Assembly: GCF_000801335.2 (NCBI RefSeq)
Contig: NZ_JSEH01000027.1
Coordinates: forward strand, 1-63,886
Reading direction: 5' to 3'
DNA: 63,886 bases
Source of the DNA: Desulfovibrio sp. TomC
GTDB lineage: Bacteria > Desulfobacterota > Desulfovibrionia > Desulfovibrionales > Desulfovibrionaceae
This document shows positions 8,733 through 17,676 of this stretch, piece after piece (position 1 is the stretch's first letter; each line of letters begins with the position of its first letter). A program made the translations under genes and the position numbers. The notes beneath the pieces are model-generated. The model was not told the DNA's origin and made no database searches. It worked only from the letters and a program-made list of their open reading frames with translations.

Positions 8733-9868
8733 ATATTGCTGCCGGTCAGGCCGGGGCTGTCGCTCATGATTTTCGGGAAGTCGGCGGTGCGCGGTCGGCA
8801 AAGCCCGTCTTCCTCGATTTTTTTGCAGGCAGCGGTTTGGTCAGCCATGCCCTGTCCCGGTGGTTCGACTTGGCCTGGGCCAATGACGTGTGTGGGAAAA
8901 AAGCTGCCGTGTTCAGGGCCAACCATCCGGGAAAACCGTTTATCCTGGGGTCTGTCTCCGAGGTGCGCGGGGGCGATGTGCCGTCGGCGACCTTGTCCTG
9001 GGCGAGTTTCCCTTGCCAGGATCTTTCGCTGGCCGGGGCGGCCAAGGGCATTCGGGCCAGTCGCAGCGGGCTTGTCTGGGAGTGGCTGCGCGTCATGGAC
9101 GCCATGGACGAAAGGCCGCCTGTGGTTGTCGCGGAAAATGTCGTCGGTCTGTTGTCGGCCCATGACGGCCGGCACTACAAAGAACTGCACGAGGCCTTGA
9201 TTGGACGCGGCTACCGGGTCGGGGCCATCGTGCTTGACGCTGTGCATTTTGTGCCCCAATCACGGCCCCGGGTTTTCGTCGTCGGGGTGAGCCAGAACGT
9301 CTCTATCCCCCCTGGCCTCGTCGGGGATGGTCCGAACTGGCTGCATCCTGCTGCCATTGCGCGTGTCGCCGAGACAACAGAGGCTTTTATCTGGTGGAAA
9401 TTGCCCAAGCCGCATCTGCGGCGGCACTCCCTGTCAGACATTGTGGACCGTTCGCGTCCCTGCCATGACGAGGCGACCAGCCAGAAAAATCTGGCGCTCA
9501 TTCCTCCTGCTCACAGGCGGCGGCTGGAAGAGAGCGGGCTTGACGTGGTTCCTGGCTACCGGCGTATCCGAGACGGTCGTCAAGTCCTGGAATTGCGGTT
9601 TGATGATGTAGCCGGTTGTCTGCGTACGCCGGCCGGCGGCAGCAGCCGGCAGCTCCTGGTGATGCGGGACGGCGGGCGTTATAAAACACGTTTGCTGACG
9701 GCCGTTGAAGCGGCGCGCTTGATGGGCGCCCCGCGACAGTTCAAATTGCCGGGCAGCGACACCGACGCCTATCGGGCCATGGGCGACGCCGTGGCTGTTC
9801 CCGTCGCAGCCTTTCTGGCGAGGCATTTGCTCTCTAAATTGATCCCGGTGCATGATGAATCCACTTGA
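8729..9868 (+). CDS. DNA (cytosine-5-)-methyltransferase
   Basis: 379 residues with the ordered C5-MTase motifs. Motif I is FLDFFAGSGLVSHAL, motif IV is FPCQDLSLAG with the catalytic Cys, motif VI is VVAENVVGLL, motif VIII is QSRPRVFVVGV, and motifs IX/X are AARLMGAPRQF and AYRAMGDAVAVPV. The variable target-recognition region lies between VIII and IX (about residues 195-290). It is flanked by vsr upstream (4-nt overlap) and a DUF4928-like gene downstream (17-nt overlap), so it is the modification half of a Type II cassette. The recognition site cannot be read from sequence. Confidence 0.93.
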   Translation: MNIAAGQAGAVAHDFREVGGARSAKPVFLDFFAGSGLVSHALSRWFDLAWANDVCGKKAAVFRANHPGKPFILGSVSEVRGGDVPSATLSWASFPCQDLSLAGAAKGIRASRSGLVWEWLRVMDAMDERPPVVVAENVVGLLSAHDGRHYKELHEALIGRGYRVGAIVLDAVHFVPQSRPRVFVVGVSQNVSIPPGLVGDGPNWLHPAAIARVAETTEAFIWWKLPKPHLRRHSLSDIVDRSRPCHDEATSQKNLALIPPAHRRRLEESGLDVVPGYRRIRDGRQVLELRFDDVAGCLRTPAGGSSRQLLVMRDGGRYKTRLLTAVEAARLMGAPRQFKLPGSDTDAYRAMGDAVAVPVAAFLARHLLSKLIPVHDEST

Positions 9869-10787
9869 AAAGCGCTTGGCCGAATATCGCCGGCTTCGCC
9901 GGTTTGTCGGCAAAGGGCAGTTGGCCGTAGCCCTGCACGTCACGCGGCAGGCTATTCGTCGCGGGCTGCCGCTTTCGCCGGACGTTCTTGTGACCGAAGG
10001 GACAGGACAAGTCGCGGGGCTCAGTAAAAGCGCTGTGCAAGCTATCTTGGCTGACTACGGCATCACCCGCGTCCTGGCTGAGGAAGGGGGGCGCACCAGT
10101 CGAGGCAGCCTTGGCAACATGCGGGATTACCTAACTTTTATCAACGATCTTCACAGCTGTGGTCTCGCTGATCTGCAAGCGATTGAAGCTTGGTGGATGA
10201 AACGGGTAAAGGACTTCTTTTCCGGCAAGCCGTTTGTCCTTCGCTACGATCCTGGGAAATCTCTGCGGTCCCTTGTGGCTGATCTCCTCAGGCAGGCAGT
10301 TAAACGACAAAAAGACAATCCCGGAACCATGTATGCGGGCACGGTGTTGCAGCATCTCGTCGGCGCCAAGCTTGATCTTATTTTGCCTGAGCACAAACAG
10401 CTTGAGCATCATGGGGCCTCGGTCGCGGACGCGCCAAACGCCAGGGCAGGTGATTTTCTCGTTGAAGGCGTTGCGATTCATGTAACGACGGCAGCCACGG
10501 AAGCCTTGATCAGGAAGTGTATCCGTAATCTGGAAAGCGGCTTGACGCCCTTGATTGTGACAATATCGGAAAGTCGTCCAGGCGTTGAATCCTTGGCCAA
10601 AGGCTTTGAGGTCGATGCACGTATAGATGTTGTGGAAGCAGAACAATTTATTGCCACAAATCTCTATGAGTGGTCACAATTTGACGGCAGTCGGCGGAAA
10701 CAGGAAATTGTGAAACTTTTTTCCAGATACAATGCCATTGTGGAGTCCGTAGAAACGGATCCCAGCCTTAAAATAGAAATTCCCTGA
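9852..10787 (+). CDS. DUF4928-like protein, probable cognate restriction endonuclease
   Basis: 311 residues. I recognise the family tentatively as DUF4928, which typically sits beside C5 methyltransferases. An N-terminal helical part (about 1-130) is followed by a domain with conserved-looking charged residues (ARAGDFLVEGVAIHVTTAA, PLIVTISESRPG). The GDFLVEG...IHVT segment is consistent with a PD-(D/E)xK-type nuclease core, but I cannot place every catalytic residue. ATG codons at 9852 and 9855 both lie inside the methyltransferase 3' end, so translation is coupled. The A/T content rises toward the 3' end, suggesting foreign origin. Confidence 0.65.
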   Translation: MMNPLEKRLAEYRRLRRFVGKGQLAVALHVTRQAIRRGLPLSPDVLVTEGTGQVAGLSKSAVQAILADYGITRVLAEEGGRTSRGSLGNMRDYLTFINDLHSCGLADLQAIEAWWMKRVKDFFSGKPFVLRYDPGKSLRSLVADLLRQAVKRQKDNPGTMYAGTVLQHLVGAKLDLILPEHKQLEHHGASVADAPNARAGDFLVEGVAIHVTTAATEALIRKCIRNLESGLTPLIVTISESRPGVESLAKGFEVDARIDVVEAEQFIATNLYEWSQFDGSRRKQEIVKLFSRYNAIVESVETDPSLKIEIP

Positions 10788-10887
10788 GACCTCGCAGTAA
10801 TTTCTATAATTTGACAGACGTTCATTTTCCCAGCCGACCGAAGTGAACGCTGCCGAGCAGCCGGTTGGCGGTGTTGCAAATGAGCCC

Positions 10888-10916
10888 TTGACGTATGGAC
10901 GTCGTGCGGTTATCAA
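10888..10916 (+). promoter_or_regulatory. Candidate sigma-70 promoter for ffh and the ribosomal cluster
   Basis: TTGACG (10888-10893), an exact 17-bp spacer, then TATCAA (10911-10916). This would start transcription about 30 nt before the Ffh ATG at 10953. The -35 is 5/6 and the -10 is 4/6 to consensus. Confidence 0.55.
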
Positions 10917-10952
10917 GTCAAACTTTGCCCTTTACCGAGGTTCGCCAGGATC

Positions 10953-12488
10953 ATGTTCGACAACCTAACAGACAGACTCGAAGACGTCTTCCGCAAGATC
11001 AGGGGGCAGACCCGCCTGACCGAGGAAAATGTCCAGACCGCCCTGCGTGAAGTGCGTCTGGCCCTGCTTGAGGCCGACGTCAACTTCAAGGTCGTCAAGG
11101 ACTTCGTCGAACGCGTGCGCGAACGCGCCTCCGGGCAGGACGTCCTGAAAAGCCTCACCCCGGGGCAGCAGGTGGTCAAGATCGTCCACGAGGAACTCAT
11201 TGAGATCCTCGGCGGCCAGGCCACCGATCTTGATCTTTCCGCCAGCCCGGCCGTCATCATGGTCGTGGGGTTGCAGGGGTCGGGCAAAACCACCACCTGC
11301 GCCAAACTGGCGCTCAAGCTGCGCCGCGAGTTCAAGCGCAAGCCCTATCTGGTCCCGGCCGACGTCTACCGTCCCGCCGCCATCGACCAGCTCCACAAGC
11401 TTGCCACCCAGCTCGACATCGAGGCCTATCCGTCCACGCCGGACCAGAACCCGGTGGATATCTGCCGCGCCGCCCTGGCCGAGGCCAAGCGCACCGGGCA
11501 CGACGTGGTGCTGCTCGACACCGCCGGCCGCCTGCACATCGACGAGACGCTCATGGACGAGCTGGCGGCCATCAAGGCCGATTGCCAGCCCGGCGAAATT
11601 TTGTTCGTGGCCGATGCCATGACCGGCCAGGACGCCGTCACCGTGGCCGCGGCCTTTAACGAACGCCTGAGCATCACCGGCGTTGTCCTGACCAAGATGG
11701 ACGGCGATGCCCGGGGCGGCGCGGCTCTGTCCGTGCGCCAGGTGACGGGCAAGCCGATCAAGCTCGTGGGCACGGGTGAAAAAGTCTCTGACCTGGAGCT
11801 TTTCTATCCCGACCGGGCCGCCTCGCGCATCCTGGGCATGGGCGACATCCTGAGCCTGATTGAGAAGGCCCAGACCGACGTCAATGCCGAGGAAGCGGCC
11901 GAGATGGAGCGCAAGCTGCGAAAGGCCCAGTTCACCCTGGAAGACTTTCGCACCCAGATGCGCCGCATCAAGAAGCTCGGCTCCCTGGAGGGGCTGTTAA
12001 AGCTCATCCCGGGCATGTCCCAGGTCCGAAAGCAGCTCGGTGAAGTCCAGATGCCGGAGAAGGAGATGGACCGGGTCGAGGCCATCATCAACTCCATGAC
12101 CAAGGCCGAGCGGGAGACGCCCAAGCTCATCAACACCAGCCGTCGGGAGCGCATTGCCAAGGGTTCCGGCACCACGGTCCTGGAAGTCAGCCAGCTGCTG
12201 AAAAATTTCACCCAGATGCAGAAGATGATGCAGCGCATGATGGGCGGCAAGGGCATGCCGTCCATGCCCAAGATGCCGCCGGGCATGAAGATGCCCGGAA
12301 TGCCCCCCGGCATGGGGGGGATGGGCGGCATGGGCGGCATGCCTGGGATGCCCGGCATGCCGGGGATGCCGCCGGGCATGGGCGGTATGGGCGGAGCCCC
12401 CGGCGCGCCAAGCAAGGCTGCGGTGGAAAGTGCCCGGGCCGCTGCCAAGAAGAAGAAAGAACAACGGAAAAAACGGAAAAAACGCTAG
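10953..12488 (+). CDS. ffh: Signal recognition particle GTPase Ffh
   Basis: 511 residues. The NG domain binds GTP: GLQGSGKTTTCAKLA (P-loop, about residue 107), DTAGRLHIDE, TKMDGDARGG and GTGEKVSDLE. The C-terminal M domain (about 300-430) binds SRP RNA and signal peptides. It pairs with FtsY to send nascent membrane proteins to the translocon. After LLKNFTQMQKMMQRMMGG, about 60 residues consist of Met/Gly/Pro repeats (MPGMPGMPP, MGGMGGM), followed by a Lys/Arg tail. That linker is unusually long and low in complexity. Ffh is first in a cluster with S16, KH protein, RimM, TrmD and L19. Confidence 0.97.
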   Translation: MFDNLTDRLEDVFRKIRGQTRLTEENVQTALREVRLALLEADVNFKVVKDFVERVRERASGQDVLKSLTPGQQVVKIVHEELIEILGGQATDLDLSASPAVIMVVGLQGSGKTTTCAKLALKLRREFKRKPYLVPADVYRPAAIDQLHKLATQLDIEAYPSTPDQNPVDICRAALAEAKRTGHDVVLLDTAGRLHIDETLMDELAAIKADCQPGEILFVADAMTGQDAVTVAAAFNERLSITGVVLTKMDGDARGGAALSVRQVTGKPIKLVGTGEKVSDLELFYPDRAASRILGMGDILSLIEKAQTDVNAEEAAEMERKLRKAQFTLEDFRTQMRRIKKLGSLEGLLKLIPGMSQVRKQLGEVQMPEKEMDRVEAIINSMTKAERETPKLINTSRRERIAKGSGTTVLEVSQLLKNFTQMQKMMQRMMGGKGMPSMPKMPPGMKMPGMPPGMGGMGGMGGMPGMPGMPGMPPGMGGMGGAPGAPSKAAVESARAAAKKKKEQRKKRKKR

Positions 12489-12551
12489 CCCGACCAGGGC
12501 AGCGGGCTTCCACAACTAGAATCGTCCACCAGATACAAAGGGAGAGACACG

Positions 12552-12791
12552 ATGGCTATGAGACTGCGCCTGACCCGCATGGGTTCGAAAAAGCGCCCGT
12601 TTTACCGCATTGTCGCCATGAATTCCGAGACCCGCCGCGATGGCCGCGCCCTGGAATACCTCGGCTATTACAACCCCATGGTTGACCCGGCGGAGATAAA
12701 AGTGGATGGTGAAAGAGTACGGGCCTGGCTGGCGCTCGGCGCCAAGCCCACGGACACCGTGCGCGCCCTGCTCCAGAAGGCAGGCGTCTAG
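12552..12791 (+). CDS. rpsP: 30S ribosomal protein S16
   Basis: 79 residues, the normal size. The N-terminus [20 protein letters not shown] and the following [10 protein letters not shown] are classic S16. It is a 30S assembly protein that binds 16S rRNA. GGGAG lies just upstream of the ATG. It is 63 nt downstream of ffh and the first ribosomal gene of the cluster leading to trmD and rplS. Confidence 0.97.
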   Translation: MAMRLRLTRMGSKKRPFYRIVAMNSETRRDGRALEYLGYYNPMVDPAEIKVDGERVRAWLALGAKPTDTVRALLQKAGV

Positions 12792-12940
12792 GCGTATCCG
12801 ACAGGATATCGCCCGGCTGTATCGATCCGGGCCGGCAGCCGCGACGCCGCCGCATCTTCCTCCGGACACGCCCGGGGGATACGCGGAATCGGAGGCGGAA
12901 GTCCTTCGCTTGCTCTTACGATTACCCTCAGGAGGTGCGT

Positions 12941-13174
12941 ATGTTGAAGGACTTGATCGAATATGTGGCGAAATCGTTAGTGGATAATCCGGACGAAGTG
13001 CATGTGTCGGAGATTGAAGGCGAGCAGACCTCGGTCATCGAACTCAAGGTGGCCAAGGAAGATCTCGGCAAAGTCATCGGCAAACAGGGGCGCACCGCCC
13101 GGGCCATGCGCACCATCCTCGGCGCGGCCTCGACCAAGGCCCGCAAGCGCTCGGTCCTGGAAATCCTCGAATAA
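12941..13174 (+). CDS. khpA: KH-domain RNA-binding protein KhpA
   Basis: 77 residues from ATG 12941, chosen because AGGAGG sits at 12930-12935, ideally spaced. The type II KH motif with the GxxG loop is [13 protein letters not shown] around residue 45-57, preceded by [11 protein letters not shown]. KhpA proteins bind structured and small RNAs and are standard neighbours of rpsP and rimM. It is encoded 149 nt after rpsP; the intervening DNA shows no gene. Confidence 0.93.
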   Translation: MLKDLIEYVAKSLVDNPDEVHVSEIEGEQTSVIELKVAKEDLGKVIGKQGRTARAMRTILGAASTKARKRSVLEILE

Positions 13175-13222
13175 AGGCCGGCCGGCGCGAACGGCCCGCG
13201 CTGCAACCAAGGCACAACGTCC

Positions 13223-13777
13223 ATGGCCGCAAGCAAATACATCATCGTGGGGGGCATAGCGCGCCCCCACGGTATCCGTGGGGAACTCATCGTGGACAGC
13301 CACGCCGATTCCCCGACCTACTTCGCCCGTGGTTCGACCCTGCGCCTGTCGCCGCCGTCGGACCCCGGGCGCGGCAGGGATTATGTCGTTCGCGCGTCCC
13401 GCCTGCATCAGGACCGCTTCCTCATCACCCTCGGCGAGATCAATGACCGCACCGCCGCCGAAACCCTGCGGGGACTGGCGGTCTGCGTGCCTGTGGAACA
13501 GCTTGTTCCGCCGGCCCCGGACGAGGTCTTTCTCCAGGATCTGTTCGGCCTGCGCGTGCGGCTGGCCGGCGCTGCTCCAACCGATCCCGATCTCGGCGTC
13601 ATCGAAGACATCCGCGACCTCGGCGGCCCGGAAATCTGGGTCATCCGCGACCCCAAAGGCCGTGAAATTTTATTTCCCGCAACCGACGAATTCGTCCCGG
13701 ACATCGACCTCGATGCCGGCGTCGTGCTCATCGACCCGCCCCCCGGACTCCTCGACCTCTACCTCGTGGACGAATAA
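13223..13777 (+). CDS. rimM: Ribosome maturation factor RimM
   Basis: 184 residues. The N-terminal RimM beta-barrel starts IIVGGIARPHGIRGELIV, and a C-terminal PRC-barrel part includes LFGLRVRL and LGVIEDIRDLGGPEIWVI, ending with the typical IDPPPGLLDL. It binds S19 and helps mature the 30S head. It sits 48 nt after khpA in the same orientation, as in many bacteria. The start ATG at 13223 fits the family N-terminus. Confidence 0.95.
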   Translation: MAASKYIIVGGIARPHGIRGELIVDSHADSPTYFARGSTLRLSPPSDPGRGRDYVVRASRLHQDRFLITLGEINDRTAAETLRGLAVCVPVEQLVPPAPDEVFLQDLFGLRVRLAGAAPTDPDLGVIEDIRDLGGPEIWVIRDPKGREILFPATDEFVPDIDLDAGVVLIDPPPGLLDLYLVDE

Positions 13778-13839
13778 ACCGGGCCGCCGGCAGAGCGCTG
13801 GCAGGGCGCTGCCCTGCACCCGCCGGGGCGCTGCCCTGG

Positions 13840-13887
13840 ACCCGCCGGGGGGATGATCCCCCCGGACCCCCCGCATGGGCGGGGGAG
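13840..13887. repeat. GC-rich intergenic palindrome, copy 3
   Basis: CCGGGGGGATGATCCCCCCGG (13845-13865) is near-perfectly self-complementary, followed by ACCCCCCGCATGGGCGGGGG, itself a second small inverted repeat. It lies between rimM and trmD. Upstream, 13795-13845 has two imperfect tandem GGGCGCTGCCCTG units. It may act as a transcript-level hairpin. Confidence 0.6.
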
Positions 13888-13980
13888 GGTGGGGTGGGAC
13901 TCTGCGCCGGGGACGGCGGGCGATGCCCGCTGCCGGCTGGGTGCGACGCGGACGGCGGGAGCGTTTCAAATAGGACGAGC

Positions 13981-15258
13981 ATGCGTTTTACCGTGTTGAC
14001 CATCTTCCCGGAATTCTTCGATTCCTTCCTCTCCTGCGGGCTCATGGCCAAAGCGGTGGAGGCGGGCGTCGTGACTGTTTCCCGGGTCAACCCGCGCGAT
14101 TTTGCCGCCGACCGGCACAATACCGTGGACGACCGGCCCTATGGTGGCGGCCCGGGCATGGTCATGGGCCTGCCCACCATGGTCGGAGCCTTGCGCAGCC
14201 TGCCCCGTCCGGGAAAGATTCTCATGCTGTCTCCGGCCGGAGCGCCGCTGACCCAGCGCATGGCCGCCGAGCTGGCCGGTGAAGACGCTGTCACGCTTCT
14301 GTGCGGCCGCTACGAAGGCATTGATGCCCGCATCTTCGACCTCTTTGACGTGACTCCGGTGTCGGTGGGCGATTTCGTGCTTTCGGGCGGGGAGTCCGCT
14401 GCCGCCTGTCTCATGGAATCGGTGGCCCGCCTTGTTCCCGGCTTCATGGGCAAGGACGCCTCGGCGGATGAAGAAAGTTTTTCCGCCGGGCTGCTGGAAT
14501 ATCCGCATTATACGCGCCCGGAGGTCTTTGAGGGCTTGCCCGTGCCGCCGGTGCTGCTTGGCGGCAACCATGCGACCATCGCGGCCTGGAGGCACGAGCG
14601 CTCCCTGGAGACCACCTTTGCCCGACGGCCGGATCTCTTTGACACCACGCCGCTGACGCCGGACGACGCCGCCTTTTTGCGCGCCATCCCGCGCACCCGG
14701 CCCGGACGCAATCTCCATCTGGGGTTGATCCATGGGCCGGTGCTGCTCAAGGACGGGTCTGTGGGCACAGTGTCTTTGACAAACCTCGACGTACACGATA
14801 TAGCGCGCGTTTCCCGTACCTACGGATTGGGCGGGTTCGAAGTGGTGTCCCCGCTTCGGGACCAGCTCACCCTGGCCGGGCGCATCGTGGACCATTGGCG
14901 CACCGGGCCGGGCTCGCGCTCCAATCCGGACCGGGCCGAGGCCCTGTCCCTGGTCCGGCTCCATGAGAGCCTGGATGCGGCCCTGGCCGCTGTTTCAGGC
15001 GATCACGGCCAACCGGCCGCCCTGGTCGCCACCAGCGCCAAGGGTCCGGCCACGCTGTCCTTTGCGGCGGCGCGGGAATTGATTGCGACGCGGGCCACCC
15101 TGGTTGTCCTTGGCACCGGCCACGGACTGGCCGAGGAAGTGCTGGCCCGGGCCGACGGAGTTTTGCCGGCGATCCGGCCGTTTTCGGACTACAACCATCT
15201 TTCGGTGCGGGCCGCGGCCGGCATCCTCACCGACAGGCTGCTTGGCGACGCCATGTAG
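13981..15258 (+). CDS. trmD: TrmD tRNA (guanine-N1-)-methyltransferase fused to a second SPOUT domain
   Basis: 425 residues from ATG 13981. Residues 1-235 are TrmD: MRFTVLTIFPEFFDSF, DDRPYGGGPGMVM, LCGRYEGIDAR and SVGDFVLSGGE form the knotted SAM site that makes m1G37. Residues about 240-425 (LHLGLIHGPVLLKDGSVGTV onward, ending FSDYNHLSVRAAAGILTDRL) are a second domain resembling the Methyltrn_RNA_4 SPOUT family, which is a separate gene next to trmD in Thermotoga. A fused form is known in Desulfovibrio relatives. The target of the second domain is unknown. The upstream in-frame extension is rejected as non-family. Confidence 0.93.
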   Translation: MRFTVLTIFPEFFDSFLSCGLMAKAVEAGVVTVSRVNPRDFAADRHNTVDDRPYGGGPGMVMGLPTMVGALRSLPRPGKILMLSPAGAPLTQRMAAELAGEDAVTLLCGRYEGIDARIFDLFDVTPVSVGDFVLSGGESAAACLMESVARLVPGFMGKDASADEESFSAGLLEYPHYTRPEVFEGLPVPPVLLGGNHATIAAWRHERSLETTFARRPDLFDTTPLTPDDAAFLRAIPRTRPGRNLHLGLIHGPVLLKDGSVGTVSLTNLDVHDIARVSRTYGLGGFEVVSPLRDQLTLAGRIVDHWRTGPGSRSNPDRAEALSLVRLHESLDAALAAVSGDHGQPAALVATSAKGPATLSFAAARELIATRATLVVLGTGHGLAEEVLARADGVLPAIRPFSDYNHLSVRAAAGILTDRLLGDAM

Positions 15259-15336
15259 GCGCGCGGGCGGCGACAACGACATTCCAAGGCCAAGGGACGC
15301 GGGGCGTCCGGCGGCTTTATCCGAGGAGAAAGCGTT

Positions 15337-15687
15337 ATGAACGTGATCGAGAAGCTTGAGCGCGAGCAGTTGCGTATGGACATGCCGGCATTTCGTCCCG
15401 GCGACACCATCAAGGTGCACCTGCGCATCATTGAGGGTGAAAAAGAGCGCATCCAGGTCTTCCAGGGTGCTGTGCTGCGTCTGCGCAAGGGTGGCGTCGA
15501 TTCCACCTTCACCGTGCGCAAGGTGTCCGACGGCGTCGGCGTCGAGCGCGTGTTCCCCATGCACTCGCCGTTTATCGAGCGCGTGGAAGTGGTTTCCCAG
15601 GGCAAGGTCCGTCGCAGCCGCCTGTACTACCTGCGGGCGTTGCGCGGCAAGGCTGCCCGTATCAAGACCAAGACCGCCTGGGATTAG
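15337..15687 (+). CDS. rplS: 50S ribosomal protein L19
   Basis: 116 residues with the L19 hallmarks [47 protein letters not shown] and the basic C-terminal [20 protein letters not shown]. It sits at the 30S-50S interface. CGAGGAGAAAG precedes the ATG. It follows trmD by 78 nt, the conserved order. Confidence 0.97.
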   Translation: MNVIEKLEREQLRMDMPAFRPGDTIKVHLRIIEGEKERIQVFQGAVLRLRKGGVDSTFTVRKVSDGVGVERVFPMHSPFIERVEVVSQGKVRRSRLYYLRALRGKAARIKTKTAWD

Positions 15688-15801
15688 GCCCCGGCGCTTC
15701 GCCGTGGACCACGCCTGGTTCCTTTCTTTGGCCGTGGCCTGTCCGTCGTCCTTTCCGGACGCGGACAGGCGCGGCTTTTTCCGCTTGGGGGCTTTCCAAC
15801 C

Positions 15802-16425
15802 ATGCCTGACACCGGCCTGATTGCCGGCGTGGACGAGGCCGGCCGGGGCTGTCTGGCCGGCCCCGTCGTCGCCGGGGCAGTCATCCTGCCTGCCGGCTAC
15901 GACCTGCCCGGCCTGACCGATTCCAAAAAACTTACCGCTCCCCGGCGTGACGTCCTGGCCGCCGCCATCAAACGCCAGGCTGTCGCCTGGACCGTAGCCA
16001 TGGTCTGGCCCGGGGAGATCGACCGGATCAATATTTTGCAGGCCACCTTTGCCGCCATGGCCAAGGCCCTGGCCCATTTGCGCCACGCACCGTCCCTGGC
16101 CCGCATCGACGGCAATAAAATCATTCCCCTGGCCCGTCTGGGGCATCTCGCCCACGTCATCGAGCAGGAAGCGATTATTGGCGGCGATCTGACCGTGCCG
16201 GCCATCTCCGCCGCCTCCATCCTGGCCAAGACGGCCCGCGACCGCCTCCTGGCCGTCTACGACCGCCGTTACCCCGGCTACGGCTTCGCCGCCCACAAAG
16301 GCTACGGCGTGGCCGTCCACCTCGCCGCGCTTCGCACCCTGGGGCCATGCCCCATCCACCGCCTGACCTTCCGGGGCGTGCTGCCCGACGCCTCCCCCCG
16401 CCAACTCGGCCTGCCCGGAGTGTAG
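15802..16425 (+). CDS. rnhB: Ribonuclease HII
   Basis: 207 residues. The catalytic carboxylates are visible in [19 protein letters not shown] (the DE pair near residues 9-10), [11 protein letters not shown] (Asp near 97) and the later [15 protein letters not shown] motif. It removes ribonucleotides from RNA:DNA hybrids in the cytoplasm. It lies 114 nt after rplS. The intervening DNA holds an imperfect CCTGTCCG...CGGACAGG hairpin followed by CTTTTT (about 15738-15781), possibly an attenuator. Confidence 0.95.
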   Translation: MPDTGLIAGVDEAGRGCLAGPVVAGAVILPAGYDLPGLTDSKKLTAPRRDVLAAAIKRQAVAWTVAMVWPGEIDRINILQATFAAMAKALAHLRHAPSLARIDGNKIIPLARLGHLAHVIEQEAIIGGDLTVPAISAASILAKTARDRLLAVYDRRYPGYGFAAHKGYGVAVHLAALRTLGPCPIHRLTFRGVLPDASPRQLGLPGV

Positions 16426-16461
16426 GTGTATGGTGAAGAGAGGCAGAGAGAAGGCGGAAGA

Positions 16462-16507
16462 GTGCCTCCGGCGGCCAAAGGGAGAGATAGCCCTTTGGAA
16501 TCCCACC
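16462..16507 (-). repeat. Intergenic palindrome with GCCGCCGGAGGC tail, copy 4 (inverted)
   Basis: Read on the minus strand it gives CCAAAGGGC, a short spacer, CCCTTTGG, then CCGCCGGAGGCAC, the same arrangement as copy 2 at 191-240. It lies between rnhB and yraN. Confidence 0.55.
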
Positions 16508-16671
16508 TGGGGGGAGAGGGGATGGCGTCCTTTGCTGGCGGGGATCCGCTCCCTTGTCTCTTATGACCACGGTGGCCAGTCTGAGTCGGACGGTCGTCAG
16601 GACTTGCCGCCGGGCGTGGGCGGCCATGACCATCTTTGGCTGGGGCGTCGCCCCCATGGTTGGCGCTAGTC

Positions 16672-17073
16672 GTGTGCGCCAAACATCTGGATTTCGGCCG
16701 GGAGGGCGAGGCCTGCGCCGAGGCGCTTCTTTCGGCCAAGGGCTATGTCGTGGTGGCCCGCAACTTTTCCACGCGGGGCGGCGAGGTCGATCTCATCTGC
16801 CGCGACGGCGACACCCTGGTCTTTGTCGAGGTCAAGGCGCGCCAGGCCGGGAGCCTGGCCCGGCCCGACGAGGCTGTCACCCCGGCCAAGCGGCGAAAGC
16901 TCGTGCGGGCGGCCTCGGCCTATTTGTCCGAACAGGACCTGTGGGACCGGCCCTGCCGGTTTGATGTGGTGGCCGTCGTCAGCACTGCCGGGCGTCTGAC
17001 GGCCACCCATCTGCCGGATGCGTTTTCGCTGGAGGATGCCGGCCCTGCCGGGCAGCTGTATCAGCCGTGGTAG
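16672..17073 (+). CDS. YraN family (UPF0102) predicted endonuclease
   Basis: 133 residues from GTG 16672; TTG 16636 is an upstream alternative. LDFGREGEACAEALLSAKGY is the standard N-terminal family signature, and GGEVDLICRDGDTLVFVEVK contains the PD-(D/E)xK-like Glu, Asp and ExK residues of a Holliday-resolvase fold. Members are often encoded right after rnhB, as here. The biological role is poorly defined; a DNA repair or recombination function is inferred from the fold. Confidence 0.87.
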   Translation: MCAKHLDFGREGEACAEALLSAKGYVVVARNFSTRGGEVDLICRDGDTLVFVEVKARQAGSLARPDEAVTPAKRRKLVRAASAYLSEQDLWDRPCRFDVVAVVSTAGRLTATHLPDAFSLEDAGPAGQLYQPW

Positions 17074-17095
17074 GGGCGGGCGTTGCGGAACGGGC

Positions 17096-17530
17096 TCAAT
17101 CGTCGTTGTCGACTTCGCTGTCTTCTCCCTCTTCGGGCAGGGAAAAGGCCACGGCGGCTTCGAGAATGCGGGCCTCGACGTAGCTGACGGCGTCTTCGTC
17201 GTCGGAGTCGAGGTCGAAGCAGTAGCCGTCCTGGGAGAGCAGGCCCCCGGGGATGAGGTCGCCCCGTTCTTCCGGGTCTTTGATGGTGTCGGCGTAGAAA
17301 CAGACGGACAGGAAGCGTTCGCCGTCGAGGCTGGCCACGTCGACCATGGTGATGACCGGCCGGCCGCGATGGGGTTCGGCACGCAGGCTGTAGCTGGTCG
17401 GCGGTCTGGGGACGAAGTTGACGGTGGCTCCTTGGAGGCCTTCGAGAACGGTTTTGAGGCGCAGGAAGGCTTTTTTGACCCCGTTTTGGTCATCGGTCCA
17501 GGATTCGATGAAGGCGGCAAGTTCAGTCAT
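17096..17530 (-). CDS. Hypothetical acidic protein
   Basis: 144 residues from the ATG at 17530, which is preceded by AGGAGACC at good spacing. I do not recognise the family. The protein is acidic at the C-terminus (PEEGEDSEVDNDD) and looks globular, with TVNFVPRPPTSYSLRA and DVASLDGERFLSVCFYAD resembling a beta-rich core. It is similar in style to small proteins of unknown function kept in Desulfovibrio. It is convergent with yraN (22 nt between stops) and its promoter region is shared with the divergent tRNA-Phe. Confidence 0.75.
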   Translation of the reverse strand: MTELAAFIESWTDDQNGVKKAFLRLKTVLEGLQGATVNFVPRPPTSYSLRAEPHRGRPVITMVDVASLDGERFLSVCFYADTIKDPEERGDLIPGGLLSQDGYCFDLDSDDEDAVSYVEARILEAAVAFSLPEEGEDSEVDNDD

Positions 17531-17629
17531 GGCGGGTCTCCTAGAGGTAGAACAGCACAAGCAGGTAGCTTGATAGCCCGATCAGGGAAAAAATAAAATC
17601 GCTTCTTTGCATGGATTCCTCGAAAAAAG

Positions 17630-17659
17630 TTGTTGCCAAGCCCGGCGGGTTTGGATAAT
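17630..17659 (+). promoter_or_regulatory. Promoter of tRNA-Phe
   Basis: TTGTTG (17630-17635), an 18-bp spacer and GATAAT (17654-17659), giving a start about 10 nt before the mature tRNA. TTGCCA at 17633 with a 15-bp spacer is the alternative -35. Confidence 0.5.
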
Positions 17660-17676
17660 TACCGTGTCTCGCCGCC

